Of a stretch of 64,000 nt of DNA, positions 13,316-25,059 are shown one piece after another. The translations under genes and the position numbers were made by a program. Location of the stretch: positions 31,958,439-32,022,438 of the forward strand of contig NC_061868.1 in assembly GCF_907164915.1 (NCBI RefSeq). Direction: 5' to 3'. Below the pieces are notes generated by a model that saw nothing but the letters and a program-made list of their open reading frames with translations, was not told where the DNA came from and did not search any database. Origin of the DNA: Impatiens glandulifera (taxonomy: Eukaryota; Streptophyta; Magnoliopsida; Ericales; Balsaminaceae). Positions within the stretch are counted from its first letter, which is position 1. Every line of letters begins with the position of its first letter.

Positions 13316-13923
13316 GCCAGGGGTTCGCCTAGACTAATAGGTTTAAGCATGCTTGATGATGTCATCAGTTATTTAATAGGCTTTAACTTGTTGAAGTAAA
13401 TAATGTTTATTTCCAAGGCAGAAACTAATTATTATCAAGATATTAATGATGACAAATATCTATTGACAAGATGTGAGTCTCCCTCTCTTGATGATGGACA
13501 CATGTCGTCATCTCAATTGTGGTAGACTATTTTTATTTATTACATGCTTCATTTTTCAAAATATGCATGAAAACTCAGTTAGTCATCCCAGGTTAACCGG
13601 AGAAGTTCATTCCATTAGACCAGAATGCATTTGTACTAAGCGGTTTTCCATGACCGGTTTTAGTTGGATATTTTTGTTCCGATTGTGAAGAAAAGTTGAG
13701 TTATGTCAACATTTGTTCATCTTTGGATTTAGTATGTCCACTTCAACCTGGTTATTTCAACCGTATAGTAGATATACATGTGATTTGAAGTTATGAAGTA
13801 ATCGGGTATAACCGGAGACTTCCTCCCGGTTAGCATTTTTGATTTATTAATGGCCTATTCGAATATGGTTTGAGAAGCGAAAGCTTCTCCCTGAACACAT
13901 ATCCCGGTTTTATACATGCATAA
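13316..13923. other. Non-coding spacer between pol and extra ORF 1
   Basis: About 600 bases inside the Copia element without a credible gene on either strand. It contains several CCGGTTT/AACCGG words that also pepper the rest of the element. It probably holds the 3' end of pol transcripts and the upstream control region of ORF 1. Confidence 0.5.
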
Positions 13924-16900
13924 TCATGATATGAGTTGATTAAGATTAGTAAGTCCCAAAATATTTTGAAAGTGAGAGAACTTAGCTTCCTGTAGCGGTT
14001 TTGTGAATATATCCACTACTTGTTGCTCGGTCGAGACATATTCCATCCGGATGTGTTTCTCCTGAACGTGCTCCCGGATGAAATGGTGTCTTATATCGAT
14101 ATGCTTTGTTCTTGAGTACAACACCGGATTGTATGTAATCGCTATAGCGCTGGTGTTGTCACAAAAGATTGGAGATTCCTTGGCTTCTATCCCGAAGTCC
14201 CTTAGTTGCTGTTGGATTCAGAGAAGTTGTGCACAGCAGCTTCCAGCCGCTATGTACTCTGCCTCTGCGGTTGATGTTGCAACAGATGTTTATTTCTTGC
14301 TGCTCCAAGTGACTAACCGGTCACCTAAGAACTGACAGATTCCACTTGTGCTCTTTCTATCGATCTTGCATCCTGTGTAATCGGCATCTGAGTAGCTTAT
14401 AAGGTTGAAGCTCGAGTCTTTTGGGTACCAAAGTCCCACTTCTTGAGTTCCCTTCAGATATTTTAGGATTCTTTTGGCCGCCGTATAATGAGATTGCTTT
14501 GGATTTGCTTGGAATCTTCCGCATACTCCAACCGCAAACAGAATGTCCGGTCGGCTGGCTGTTAGATATAGCAGTGACCCGATCATTCCTCGATATGCTG
14601 TGATGTCAACGGTTTGACCATCATCATCTTTGTCCAGCTTTACAGAAGGACTCATTGGCGTAGCCGCTTCGGCACATGTATCCATTCCAAATTTCTTCAG
14701 CAGTTCGGCTGTATACTTCGGTTGACTTATGAAGGTTCCGGCTTCAATCTGCTTAACCTGAAGTCCTAGAAAGAAACTCAATTCTCCCATCATACTCATT
14801 TGAAATCTATCAGTCATCATTTTTGAAAACTTGTCACATAACTTTGGATCGGTTGATCCGAATATGATATCATCAACATAGATCTGAACAAGTAATATTT
14901 GTTCCTTTCTTTCAAATTTGAAAAGTGTTTTGTCTACAGAACCTATTGTGAATTTGTGATCAAATAAAAATTGTGTCAATGTATCATACCAAGCTCTTGG
15001 AGCCTGTTTCAAACCGTAAAGAGCTTTGTTCAGCCGGTAAACATGATTTTCGTGTTCTGGATTTTTGAAACCTGGAGGTTGATTAACATACACCTCTTCA
15101 TTTACTTTACAGTTTAGAAAAGCACTTTTAACATCCATTTGAAAAACTTTGAAATTTTTAAAAGCTGTGTATGCTAAAAATATTCTAATGGCCTCAAGTC
15201 TAGCTACAGGCGCAAATGATTCTTCAAAATCAACGCCTTCTTCCTGTTTATAGCCTTGAGCCACTAATCGGGCTTTGTTCCTCGTAACTAAACCGTCGTC
15301 ATTGAGTTTATTTCTGAATACCCATCGTGTTCCTATAACCGGTTTATTTTTCGGTCTAGGGACTAGGTACCAGACTTTATTTCTCTCAAACTCGTTTAAT
15401 TCCTCTTGCATTGCTAAGATCCAATCTGGATCTGACAATGCTTCATCCACCTTTTTCGGCTCAATTTGTGATATGAAAGCTGAGTTTTCATAGTGATCCA
15501 AATTCTGTTGCCTAGTTCGAACGGGTGAGGATATGTTACCTATTACTAGTTCAAGAGGATGATTTTTTTTCCTTCTAAGGTTAATCTGAGACGTGTCTAT
15601 CAAGCTTTCGGTTGGCTGATCAAGGTTAGACTGATCGGTAGGTTGAACAGAGTCAGACCTACCGATTTCTTCAGTAGAAACTGAAGCGTCAACTTTCTGC
15701 GGTAAAGCAGCTTGATCAGACTGAGGTTCAGCATCAACCACTTGGTCCTTGACAAATCGTCTAAAAACCGAAACCTCGTCTTCATCATCAGAATAGATAT
15801 TAAAATTTTCCATTCTGTTGTGAAGGTCGAAGGGTAATGCAGTGTTTCGTTCAACCGATTCATCGAAAACAACGTGTGCGGTTTCTTCAACTATTAAAGT
15901 CCTAGTATTGTATATTCTGTAGCCTTTACTCACAGCTGAATATCCCAACATTATTCCCTCATCGAATTTAGCATCAAAAGCGGTCAAGTAATTCTTGTCG
16001 TTATTATGAACAAAACATTTGCTACCAAAAATTCGAAAATACCGTACGCTTGGAATTTGATTAAAGTAAATTTCAAAAGGAGTTTTAGAAAATCGTTTAG
16101 TTACTAAAGATCAATTTTGTGTAAAGCATGCGGTATTGATAGCTTTAGCCCAAAACTTTTGAGCAATACCCGAATCAGCTATCATTGACCTTGCGGCTTC
16201 CTTGAGAGTTCGGTTTCTTCTCTCAGCCAGGCCGTTTTGTTGAGGAGTTTTGGCACTAGACAACTCGTGTCTAATACCGGAGTCATCAAGAAAAGTAGTT
16301 AAATTACTATTTATAAATTCAGTTCCTCTATCACTTCTGATTTTGTTCACTCGAATAGACTTTTCATTTTGTATTCTCAAAATCAGTTTAATCAGGTTTG
16401 GAGTTGCTTGGTTTTTAGAAGCTAGAAAAGTAACCCAAGTAAATTTAGAGTAATCATCAATAACTACCATGGTGTAATGCATGCCTCCTAAACTAGTTAC
16501 TTTAACCAGACCAAACAGATCCATATGCAGGAGTTCTAAGCATCGTTCAGATTGATAATTTCCTTTACTTTTGAAAGATGATTTTACTTGTTTGCCCATT
16601 TGACATGCAGTACATACTTTATCTTTTGAAAACTTAACTTTTGGAAAACCGTGAACTAGTTCTTTAGAACAAATGAAGTTAATTGTTTTGAAATTCAAGT
16701 GGTTTAACTGTTTATGCCAAAGCCAGTTTGGATCATTTACGGCTATCATACACACAGGTTTTTCAAAATCAGTTTTCCAGTTGACTTTGTAAATATTTCC
16801 CATCCGGTTACCGGTTAGAAGAATGTCATTATCCTGATTTTTAACTAAACATGAGTTTTTATGAAATTCAACTTTGTAACCCACATCACACATTTGACTT

Positions 16901-17190
16901 ATACTTAACAAGTTAAAACGCAGTTCTTCTACCAATAATACATTGCTTATGGATAGATTACCATGGACAATCTTACCCTTGCCCACGGTTTTACCTTTCG
17001 AGTTGTCCCCGAATGTGATGATTGCTCCGGTTTCGTATTTGATGTTGGTTAGTAGCTCTTTGTTTCCGGTCATATGCCTTGAACATCCGCTGTCCATGTA
17101 CCATTCTGAATTCTTTAGCCGGTTGCTCCTCCTAACCTGCAACAAACAATTATTTACACCTTTTTGGTACCCACATTTAGTTGGGTCCAT
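13924..17190 (-). pseudogene. pol: Copia pol: protease-integrase-RT-RNase H (disabled)
   Basis: Protease signature D-S-G near 17094-17086. Integrase zinc site (H..H...C..C, about 16740-16580) and DDE core ('HMDLFG', 'SDRGTEF', a downstream E near 'GLAERRNR'). RT catalytic YVDD at 14869-14880. RNase H ends near 13924. One frame covers all of this but is cut by TGA at 16111-16113, TAA at 14290-14292 and TGA at 14218-14220. The first two sit where relatives have R and Q, the third where relatives have W. Pol is also in a different frame from the preceding gag segment (overlap near 17177-17190). Function if intact: reverse transcription and integration. As it stands it cannot give full-length Pol. 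Confidence 0.9.
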
Positions 17191-19038
17191 GGTTGATTAG
17201 TCCCTTTGGGATCCAGACTTGAATAAGTCGGATCACTTTCCCGGTATCTGTTTTTATAATATTTGGCTTAACTTCTTGGCTGCTGCTCAAGAATGCCTTA
17301 TGTTGTGATGAGTTTCTTTGATGTCGAGTTTTATTTGGTTTATTCGGTTTCCGGTTGACTTTCCTTCTCTCAGGATGAAGCCATTTTTCTAATTCAGTAG
17401 GGCTTACATACTTAAGTGTTTCTTCCGGTTTTAAGTCTTTTTCGGTTTGTGAACTCTTGACAAATTTTATAAATGGAATGTTGTTTTTCGTGAGTTTCAT
17501 CCCGTTAGGTTGTTTTGATTCGTTTTGTTTATTTGGTTCGTAACCGATACCATACCTACACTTAGGGTGTCTTTTATAGTTACACATTTGTTTTACAGCT
17601 TGACGTGATCTCTCCCACGCAGCCGTGACATACATTGCTCGTTCATCGGTTTCGGTTACCGGTTGAACTGTCTTCTCATTATCGGAGAATAGTTCATCCG
17701 ATTCATACATTTTGATTTCACATGTTTTATCAGATACATTATTTGATTGTTCGGTTTTAGATTCGAGCGGAGTCGGTATGTACGCAGATATGTTTCTGAA
17801 CTCAGCAACCATTTCGTTGAGTGCAGAAATCAAATCTTCTTTGGTAAACTCGTCGGAAGAGAAATCAAATACCTCTTCGTCGTTTGCCATGAAACAGGTT
17901 ACTCTCTCTTCACCGTCTTCATTATCGGAGTATGCCCACTCGCTTCCGCCGTCGGATGCAATGAGCGCCTTCTAAATCTCCTTTCCTTCGTCTGCATGCT
18001 GATCATCGTTTCTCCGGTAGTCGTTTCGTTGGTTTTCGTTTCTCTGGTAGTTATTTCCCTGGTAGTTGTTTCCCTAGTACCGGTTGCCTTGATAGTTGTT
18101 CCCCTGATAGTTGTTTCCCTGATAGTTTCCTTCCGGTTTTCTATCGTCTCTCCTTGGTTTTCTACACTCTGACCTGAAATGTCTAAAACCGTCACAGTTA
18201 TAGCATCTTTTGTTTGATTTGTCTACATAGTTATAATTAAAATCATTATTAGATGGTGGCTGGCTCTTCTTCATGAATTTCCCGAATTTCTGAGCTAGCA
18301 TCGCCATCACATCTTTAGTGATCTGATCGGTGCTTTTGACTGGAGCCGAAACGGTTGATACTTGGACCGCCGGTTCCACCGATGTAACCAAATCTCTGGT
18401 TGCGGTTGATGTGGATGCTTCGTCTTCGATCCGAGACTTGATCTCGAACTCGTAGGCTTTTAGATCCTCGAACACATCATGCAACTTCATATGCCCGAGG
18501 GTGCTGATTCCCTCATCACCATGGTCTTGATATCCCAAGTGCTTGGCAGAAATCTTAAGGCTTTGATGATTACTTCTCGGTTGTCATACTTCTTTCCGAG
18601 TGTTTGAAGCTCGTTGACTACACTGGTGAACCGGTTGCTGAATTCTTTCATGTTTTCCCCCGGTATCATCCCAATGTTTTCATATTTCTGTGTAGCCACC
18701 AAGATTTTGTTCTCCTTAGTTCTTTCGTTTCCCTCATGGATCTGAATGATCGTTTCCCAGGCTTCCTTTGCATTTTCACACTCTGATATTTTGTTCAAAG
18801 TGTTATCATCTATAGCTTTGTAGATGTGCCTCATGCAATGGTTGTCCAGGTTACTTCGTCTTCGATCTTCATTCGTCCATTGGTCTGCCTCCTTGTTGAT
18901 CTTGATCGGTCCCTCTTTCAAGACTCGGCTCATCTCATCATCTAACGTAATCAGATGTAGATACATTTGTTTCTTCCAACTGCTAAACGCTTCGCTGTTT
19001 AGCATTGGCGGCTTGTCGCTGTGGGTCATGCTTCCCAT
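17177..19038 (-). pseudogene. gag: Copia gag with CCHC zinc knuckle (disabled)
   Basis: ATG at 19038, 32 bases inside the primer-binding site. The N-terminal part is a UBN2-type Gag ('FSSWKKQMYLHL' and following). A frameshift near 18490-18530 separates it from the next segment, which holds the zinc knuckle C-X2-C-X4-H-X4-C (about 18210-18165). In-frame TAGs follow at 18074-18076 and 17972-17974, the first within a run of NYQGN repeats. The last segment (17890-17177) reaches TAA at 17177-17179, overlapping the start of the pol frame. Intact Gag would form the virus-like particle. This copy is dead. Confidence 0.85.
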
Positions 19039-19069
19039 CTTCTTCGGTTGCTTGAGTGCTAAGAACCTC

Positions 19070-19081
19070 GCTCTGATACCA
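19070..19081 (-). other. Primer-binding site (tRNA-iMet)
   Basis: On the minus strand TGGTATCAGAGC, the standard plant Copia site complementary to the 3' end of initiator methionine tRNA. It lies 2 bases inside the LTR and fixes the element's orientation. Confidence 0.95.
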
Positions 19082-19083
19082 CT

Positions 19084-20532
19084 TGTTAGGATCGGGGACG
19101 CCCTTAGAGGACCGGAGTGTTTCCGGTTTTATGAAGGGTGGCCTCTTACAACACACACAACACTTTGGTGATAGTCCGGTTAGAGACTATAACTGTTCTC
19201 AGCACTACACAAACTGTTACAGACTCTTGAACCGGATTCAAGGGCGGAAATGTCTGTTTCAGGTTGAAGCAACGTATGCGACTTTAGATGATGTTTTAGA
19301 AGGAGTCGGTTTTATGGATATGAGTGGACCGGTTTATGGAGTACGATTGGTTTGAGGTTAGGTTAAGTAAGTAAGTAATGAAAGCAAGAGGAAGAACACG
19401 AAACAAGGATTTTTTATGGATGTTCGGAGCAAACTCTCCTACGTCACCCCTTCTTCTCAGGTTATGAGAAGGATCTTCACTAACTTTTATAGTTACAACA
19501 ACACTGCCGGTCGAGCCCAACTTCGCTACTCGCCGGTTACACCAACTCACACTTTGATGTAATACAATAACTCAACGCAATACAATACAGAAAGCTTCCG
19601 GTTTTAGACACACCGGTTTAGAATATAAGAGTTTATCTCTCTAACTTATTGCTTTTATGATTCGTTTTCCGTCTGTATTCGTTAACTCAACAACTGCATT
19701 AAATGAAGACATTTCATCTCCCTTTTATAGCTGAGAAGAGCCAACGGTCACTTTCTTCTCTCTCCTCTGGATTGGTTGATCATTATCACGCTGGTGCAGA
19801 GAGGTTGCTTGCACGCTTCACCTTTCTCAACACTTGGCAGTCATGCAGGCAGCTCTGAGTGTAAGATGACTTAATCGGTTTTCAGATTTGGACACGTGTT
19901 GGACATGCACCTCAGGTTGTCAACTTCAGATCAATAAAGCATCATTACTTTCCTCGCATACTTCCGATCGGATCTGATCTTCTTTTATTCTTTCAAGACA
20001 CGTCTGTTTCGTCATGTTACGTCTTTGAATTTTCCGGTTTTGTTTCTTGTACAGTATGATCCGGCTGGTAAGTGAACTTTTGTCTTTGCTGACCGGTCGC
20101 TTGAGAGAGTGAAAACTGGTTCCTCTGATCACTTGGTCACTTGGAACAGGTTTCTTTGAAGTATTTCGGCAACCGGTTTGTGAGGCTCCAGCCGGTTCAT
20201 ATGCTTTGATCTATACCTGCACATGAAAGTTAACAACTGTTTAGTTTTTCCAGCCGGTTCCAAAAATTAACTTTACTTAGTTTTTCTATCAATTTCTCCC
20301 TTTTTGATTATTTAGAATAAATATTCAAAACTTGTAATGTGTGGCCGGTTTGAAAATTAACTTACTTAATTTTTCTATCAAATTCTGCACTTGAATCTGT
20401 TTCAAGAGTTTATAAAGATCTGCGAATAATAGAAATAGATTTAACTTCTAATAGAGTTAAAATCGAATTGAAGTGTGTAAGTTGTTAACAATAGTCAGAC
20501 CCCAGTCTCTATTGTCAATACCGATCCTAACA
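19084..20532 (-). repeat. Full 5' LTR of the Copia element (1449 bp)
   Basis: It begins TGTTAGGATCGG and ends CCGATCCTAACA on the plus strand, a perfect 12-bp terminal inverted repeat with TG...CA ends. U3 is the right-hand part (20532 to about 19700) and R/U5 the left. The flanking ATGTA (20533-20537) is a possible target-site duplication, but its partner is at 8025-8029, not next to the left LTR of this element. Confidence 0.9.
19721..19730 (-). promoter_or_regulatory. LTR TATA box
   Basis: CTATAAAAGG on the minus strand inside the LTR. The transcription start would fall near 19690-19700, driving gag-pol leftward. Confidence 0.65.
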
Positions 20533-20739
20533 ATGTACATTCACAAATTAATTGAATTTGTCAAGTTTATTATTTTTTAATAAATAAAAAGTTATTTAAT
20601 GGTAGCAAAAAGTTGGTACATGATACCAACGTAGTACATTAAATATGATTAAAAATTGATTAATATAAGATGTCCATTGAAATTTTTTAAAATCACATCA
20701 ACTATGACTCATAAACTAAAAGGTGTTAAAAATCAACTA

Positions 20740-21062
20740 TGACTCATAAACTAAATTCTGGAGAAGACATTCGTGAGCTTGAGAACTTGATTACGTGTAT
20801 GCATTATCGACATAAAATGGATATGAATCACTTGCTACATTGTCCTGGTGAAAATAATAAATGTTAGGAGGTTCAAATCATTGAAGAAATTGTGGCGGAT
20901 ACCATTCAAAATTCGGTCGATCACGAAGTTGAGGATGATTCAATAGCTTTAGAATCGGTCACTCGGAAAGAAGCATTGTAAGCGGTAATAACTCTTCACA
21001 ACTTTTTATTGCAATACAAGAAGACAATGCCCCAACTCTTAAAGTGCAATGAGGAAATTTAA
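20740..21062 (+). pseudogene. Transposase C-terminal relic (pogo/Tigger-like)
   Basis: A plus-strand frame with two stops reads a segment around 'IVEEIVADTIQ', an acidic 'EVEDDS' stretch and 'AVITLHNFLLQYKKTMPQLL'. This is the style of the C-terminus of plant Tigger/pogo-like (DDE_1, CENP-B-related) transposases. Only about 100 codons remain, with stops after 'NKC' and 'KEAL', and no DNA-binding or DDE domain is nearby. The family call rests on pattern memory alone. Confidence 0.4.
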
Positions 21063-21899
21063 ATATGAACTTAATATAAATTTGAAGTTAATAAAAAGTG
21101 CCTATAAATTATTTTTTACTAGACAATATTAGAATTTGAAATCTCTTAGTAATTATTAATTTATAATTCCGTTGGACCAATATATATACACTCGGATTTT
21201 AAAAAGTTATTATCTTATTATTTAATCGTTTGATGTCTAATTTTGTACTAGTCCCGAGTTAGGACTAGACAAATTATTAATTTTATCGAAGTTATTAATT
21301 TATCGAGTCTTAATTTATAGAAGTTTTACAGTATAAATATATAATTAATTAATTAATCAATGTTTTATCATAATTGTTTTAAAATAAATAACTCACTAAG
21401 ATAATTCAAACGATAATAGTGTCTTTAAAATAAAAGTCACGATTTGATTCTCACTTAATAAATCTTAAATTGAAGTGGATGTAAGGTTGTGAAGGATGAT
21501 GCTAGTTTTCTACATTAAAAAATTAATTTAAGATCGTTGTTTTTTTATAAATTTTTTTTAATTATTAAATTATTTTTAAATATTTAGTGCTTGATTTTTT
21601 TATATTAATAAAAAATATCTACACTATAAATTAAATATCACTAGTTTAATTCTCACTTAAAAATATTTTAATGTGGAGTAGGGTCATGCTCATTACTAAG
21701 GATCGTATTAGCTTCTCAAATTAACAAAATTTACATTATTTGCTAATTTTAAATTTTAACTCATAAAGATGGAAGAGACATTTAATTGATTATTTTAAAT
21801 TTTGAAGTTAATGAAAAATTTATTTTAGATTTTTTATTAGTAAAACGAGGATCGTCTACGTCACACTTAATATTGGCCAACAAAAGTGCGCCACGTAAC
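21063..21899. other. AT-rich intergenic, no gene seen
   Basis: No credible coding region or transposon end is visible here. Confidence 0.45.
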
Positions 21900-22150
21900 T
21901 TTTGGTTTTGTAGAAAGCGATTTGGTTATATATATATGAGAGATTTTCCTAGGGTTTCGTAGTCGCCGCCTCATTCACCTATTGATCTACAGGCAGAGTC
22001 AATCTATCTTTTTCTATTGGACCATACCAATATCATTCCATAGTTCGGAGAAGAACTAAGGAGTCGATGAATATCCACCTTTGTCATAGGTCCTAACATC
22101 TAGGGCTCCGCACCTAGTTGATCTTGGGATTGAAGAGGTAAGTTTGTGCT
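21900..22150 (+). promoter_or_regulatory. Promoter and 5' leader-like fragment with telo-box
   Basis: A TATATATATATG tract (21930-21941) is followed about 15 bases later by CCTAGGGTTTCG, whose reverse complement holds the telo-box AAACCCTA common in leaders of plant ribosomal and translation genes. A pyrimidine-rich leader follows, then a possible exon end 'GAAGAG|GTAAGT' near 22140. No downstream coding exon follows, so this looks like the 5' end of a gene that was truncated or transduced. The gene's identity cannot be read. Confidence 0.35.
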
Positions 22151-22389
22151 TTATATAGATGTTTCTATGGTGGTTGGATCTAGTTTTGTGTTCAGGATAA
22201 GAGATACCCATAATATTGGTTTTCTTGATATCAGTTACCATTTCATTTCATGTTGATTCATTAAGATGTTGAGTGTTTTTGTTAATTAATTTTGGAAGAA
22301 TATCTTTTTTATTTTTGATTGGTGTTGTTAGAGGTCTTCATGTCATCATGCTACAAAAGAGATAATTGGATATAATTTCTGAGTAACTT

Positions 22390-22990
22390 GGTCCATTGTT
22401 ACAAATGAGTTAATTGGTTAATTGATGATGGATCTAGGGTTACTTTACTGTATAATTGATGATTACCTGGGGTCTTTGGCGACAAGAGGGTTAATTGAGT
22501 AATTGTAGTTTTTTCTACGAAGGGTACATGTTTATGAGGATAGAAATGTCTACATAGTTACAAAAGAAATAATTGGATACAATTGCAAAAGAGTTAGACT
22601 AGGTAAATATGTTACAAATAGGTTACTTGGTTAATTGAATTGATTATCTATGGTTGTTGGGCTATTATAGATCTTGATTATTTAGGGTTGCTTGGCTATT
22701 ATAGATCTTGATTATATAGGGTCTTTGGCTATAGCAGGGTTAATTGAGTTACAAAAAGTGTACTTAGTTATTTTGTCTAAAAAAAGGATATGCTTATGTG
22801 AGTTACAAAGGGGCTTCTTGTTATCATGGCTATAAAAGGGGTAATTTTATACAATTACAAACGAAAGTTACCATATATATTGGTTACAAAAGATTTGGAT
22901 AATTGAATATAGAGAGTTACTTGGCTGGATTTTTTATTAGACAAGGTCTTTGGCTACAAAAATGTTGCTTCCTTCACCAAGCATAGATTG
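22390..22990 (+). repeat. Degenerate tandem repeat, about 210-270 bp period
   Basis: The word series 'GTTACAAA..GGTTA(A/C)TTGGTTAATTGA' at about 22400 and 22610, with a weaker form at 22880, and 'GGTCTTTGGC(G/T)A' at about 22470, 22720 and 22945, recur in the same order. This gives about three diverged copies. It lies downstream of the leader-like fragment and may be its intron. No coding potential seen. Confidence 0.5.
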
Positions 22991-24100
22991 GTCCCCTTTT
23001 AAGATTTACCACCTTCGTGATCCATGGGGTTTGAAGTGCTTGGTTAATCTTTGGAATATTTTTTATTTATTTTTTTTCATTTTATGTACATTTTATTATT
23101 ATCAAAATAAATAAATAAAAGTTGTGTTTGAGTTACAATATATCGTAAAAAAATTATTTGAAAAAAAATCAAATTTATAAAAAAATAATTATTAATTTAA
23201 AGAAGATGAGTAAGGGCAGTTTATAATATTATGTTTATTAACCTATTTTTTTATTTTTGTTGAGAATAAATAAGTTTGAAATTATATTTATGTTATTACA
23301 CAAGGTAATATTTTCTATAGAATTATTAGCATAGGTGAATATTTTGATTAATTATTTATAAAAACTTTTATTGGTAAAATTCAACCAAATATGGGGGAAA
23401 AATATGAAATATTTTTTTATTATACATTTCCCTGTAGGGCACTCTTTTATTTTAATAGAAATAATAATCACAAAAGGAATCACTTTTTTATGGTAATAAA
23501 TTTTTTTTGTAATATTGATGAAATCTTATTGATATGAATTAATTAATTATATTAGTTTTAGTTAACTGCCATTATGACAATAGTTATAGAGGAATACTAT
23601 AATTCATCATCTTACCAAATATTTTGAATTCAATTTTTCATTTCACATTAATATTCATTCAATGTACTGGTTAGATTTTTAATGAATTTATATATCCTCT
23701 TATTAATTAAAAGCATATATAAAATAAATATTTCAATTTTAGATAAAAATATGACATTTTAGAAGTAATTTTCTTCTAAAATTATTTTATGTTTACCGTT
23801 AAAAATCGATTGTATTTACGGAATATAATTATTTAAAAATAAAAATATTGTGTTAAAAGAATATTATTGTTATAATCCAAAAGAAGAAATATTTTAATTA
23901 AAAAAAATTGATTTTATAACATAATTATTTATTAATCTAATATTATCATAATATAGAAATTTAGCTTTTATGGTAGTAAATTTGACACAATTAATTACAA
24001 AATCTAAAAAATAAATTTTGAAGATTTGTTTAGCACATTAATTACAATTATCTAAAGTGAGATTCTTTCAAACAAACTTTTATTAATTATTTTTTCACTT
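22991..24100. other. AT-rich upstream region of the MADS-box gene
   Basis: AT-rich sequence without a gene. It must hold the promoter of the MADS-box gene that starts at 24177. Confidence 0.5.
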
Positions 24101-24107
24101 AAAAAAT

Positions 24108-24117
24108 CTATATAAGG
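24108..24117 (+). promoter_or_regulatory. TATA box of the MADS-box gene
   Basis: TCTATATAAGG-type sequence about 65 bases upstream of the ATG at 24177. The expected transcript start is near 24145. Confidence 0.65.
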
Positions 24118-24176
24118 AGAGTTCTAGCCATAACAAAATCACAACACATTTGAAAAATCTAATCCCTAGAAACACC

Positions 24177-24731
24177 ATGACTAAAAGCAACGGGACTAGA
24201 AAGAAAGTCCAGCTTTCTTATATTCTCAATCGCACTCTGAGAAAAGCTTCGTTCAAAAAGAGAAAAGCTTGTATTGTGAAGAACTTAGATGAACTCACTA
24301 CCCTGTGCGGCGTTGAGGGTTGTACAATCATTTATAGTGAATTTGATTCACAACCTGATGTATGGTCATCTACAGATGAAGCACGAAGAATAATTACGAA
24401 ATACTTGGGTTTTCCGAAGATTGATCAAGTAAAACGAAAAGTCAATCAAGAGACTTTCACAAGGCAAAGAATCGAAAAGGTGCAAGAGAAACTGAAAAGA
24501 CAACAAAGAGAGAACCGTCATAAAGAAATGACGTATATCATGTTTCAATCCATGATAAACCCACTAACAGCATTGTCAAATTTGAATGTGGAGGGTTTTG
24601 AGGACCTAACTAGGGTTGCCAGTCAATACTTAATGGAGGTTGAAAAGTTGATGGAGATTCGTCTTAGAGACTCCTCTTCCTCTTCCTCTTCCTCCATTAA
24701 TGGAGTTTTCGCCTCCCAACATGGGATTTGA
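24177..24731 (+). CDS. Type I M-gamma MADS-box protein (AGL80-like), probably frameshifted
   Basis: The first ATG in frame is at 24177. Residues 1-60 form a MADS domain of the M-gamma class: basic N-terminus, 'RKASFKKRKACIVKNLDELTTLCG', then the beta-strand segment 'CTIIYSEFDSQPDVW'. Then comes a lysine/arginine-rich coiled-coil-like stretch (about 85-125). Family members are intronless transcription factors, mostly active in the female gametophyte and endosperm. The frame ends at TGA 24729-24731, 17 codons past the start of a serine tract (TCCTCT repeats, about 24671-24696). The next frame is open from the tract to 24951 and reads a coherent extension with repeated 'MGF(E/Q)P' motifs. The ancestral protein therefore probably ended at 24951 (about 257 aa). 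Whether this allele is functional is unclear. Confidence 0.75.
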   Translation: MTKSNGTRKKVQLSYILNRTLRKASFKKRKACIVKNLDELTTLCGVEGCTIIYSEFDSQPDVWSSTDEARRIITKYLGFPKIDQVKRKVNQETFTRQRIEKVQEKLKRQQRENRHKEMTYIMFQSMINPLTALSNLNVEGFEDLTRVASQYLMEVEKLMEIRLRDSSSSSSSSINGVFASQHGI

Positions 24732-24951
24732 GCCCCATAGTATGAACTATCAACCTACCAACATAATGTTTGAGCCTATAAATATAGATTATCAATATGC
24801 AGACATGGGATTCCAACCTCCTCTCAATACGGATTTTCAACAGACCAGCATGGGATTTCAGACTCTGCTCACTGATTTCCCACAAAATGACTTGCCTTAC
24901 ATGGATCCCAATGTGGGGCCCGACCCGAGCGACTTACCCCCATTTCCATGA
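24700..24951 (+). CDS. Out-of-frame C-terminal extension of the MADS-box gene
   Basis: This open frame, one base shifted from the MADS frame, encodes a proline- and methionine-rich tail with three 'GF(E/Q)(P/T)' repeats and an acidic/proline end. Upstream it stays open through the serine-codon microsatellite, so a one-base slip there would join it to the MADS frame. It is not a separate gene in my reading. Confidence 0.5.
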   Translation: MEFSPPNMGFEPHSMNYQPTNIMFEPINIDYQYADMGFQPPLNTDFQQTSMGFQTLLTDFPQNDLPYMDPNVGPDPSDLPPFP

Positions 24952-25059
24952 TAACTTCGACATGGGCCCACATGACCATTCATAGGGAATGTATTCTTTT
25001 ATGTTTTTCTTTTCTCAAATCTGTTATCTTTTTCCAACCCAATCTCTTTCTTTACAGTC

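Larger units (their letters stand above)
9486..20532 (-). mobile_element. Copia-type LTR retrotransposon, minus strand, with extra ORFs
   Basis: Order on the minus strand: full LTR (20532-19084), primer-binding site, gag, protease, integrase, reverse transcriptase and RNase H (to about 13924), then three extra ORFs (13226-9917), then a truncated LTR (9916-9486). PR-INT-RT-RH is the Ty1/Copia order. The shared LTR parts differ at about eight positions in 430, so the element is fairly young, yet gag-pol carries several stops and shifts. The outer flanks (AATTC at 9481-9485, ATGTA at 20533-20537) do not match. With the missing U3, this indicates rearrangement of the left end. Confidence 0.85.
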
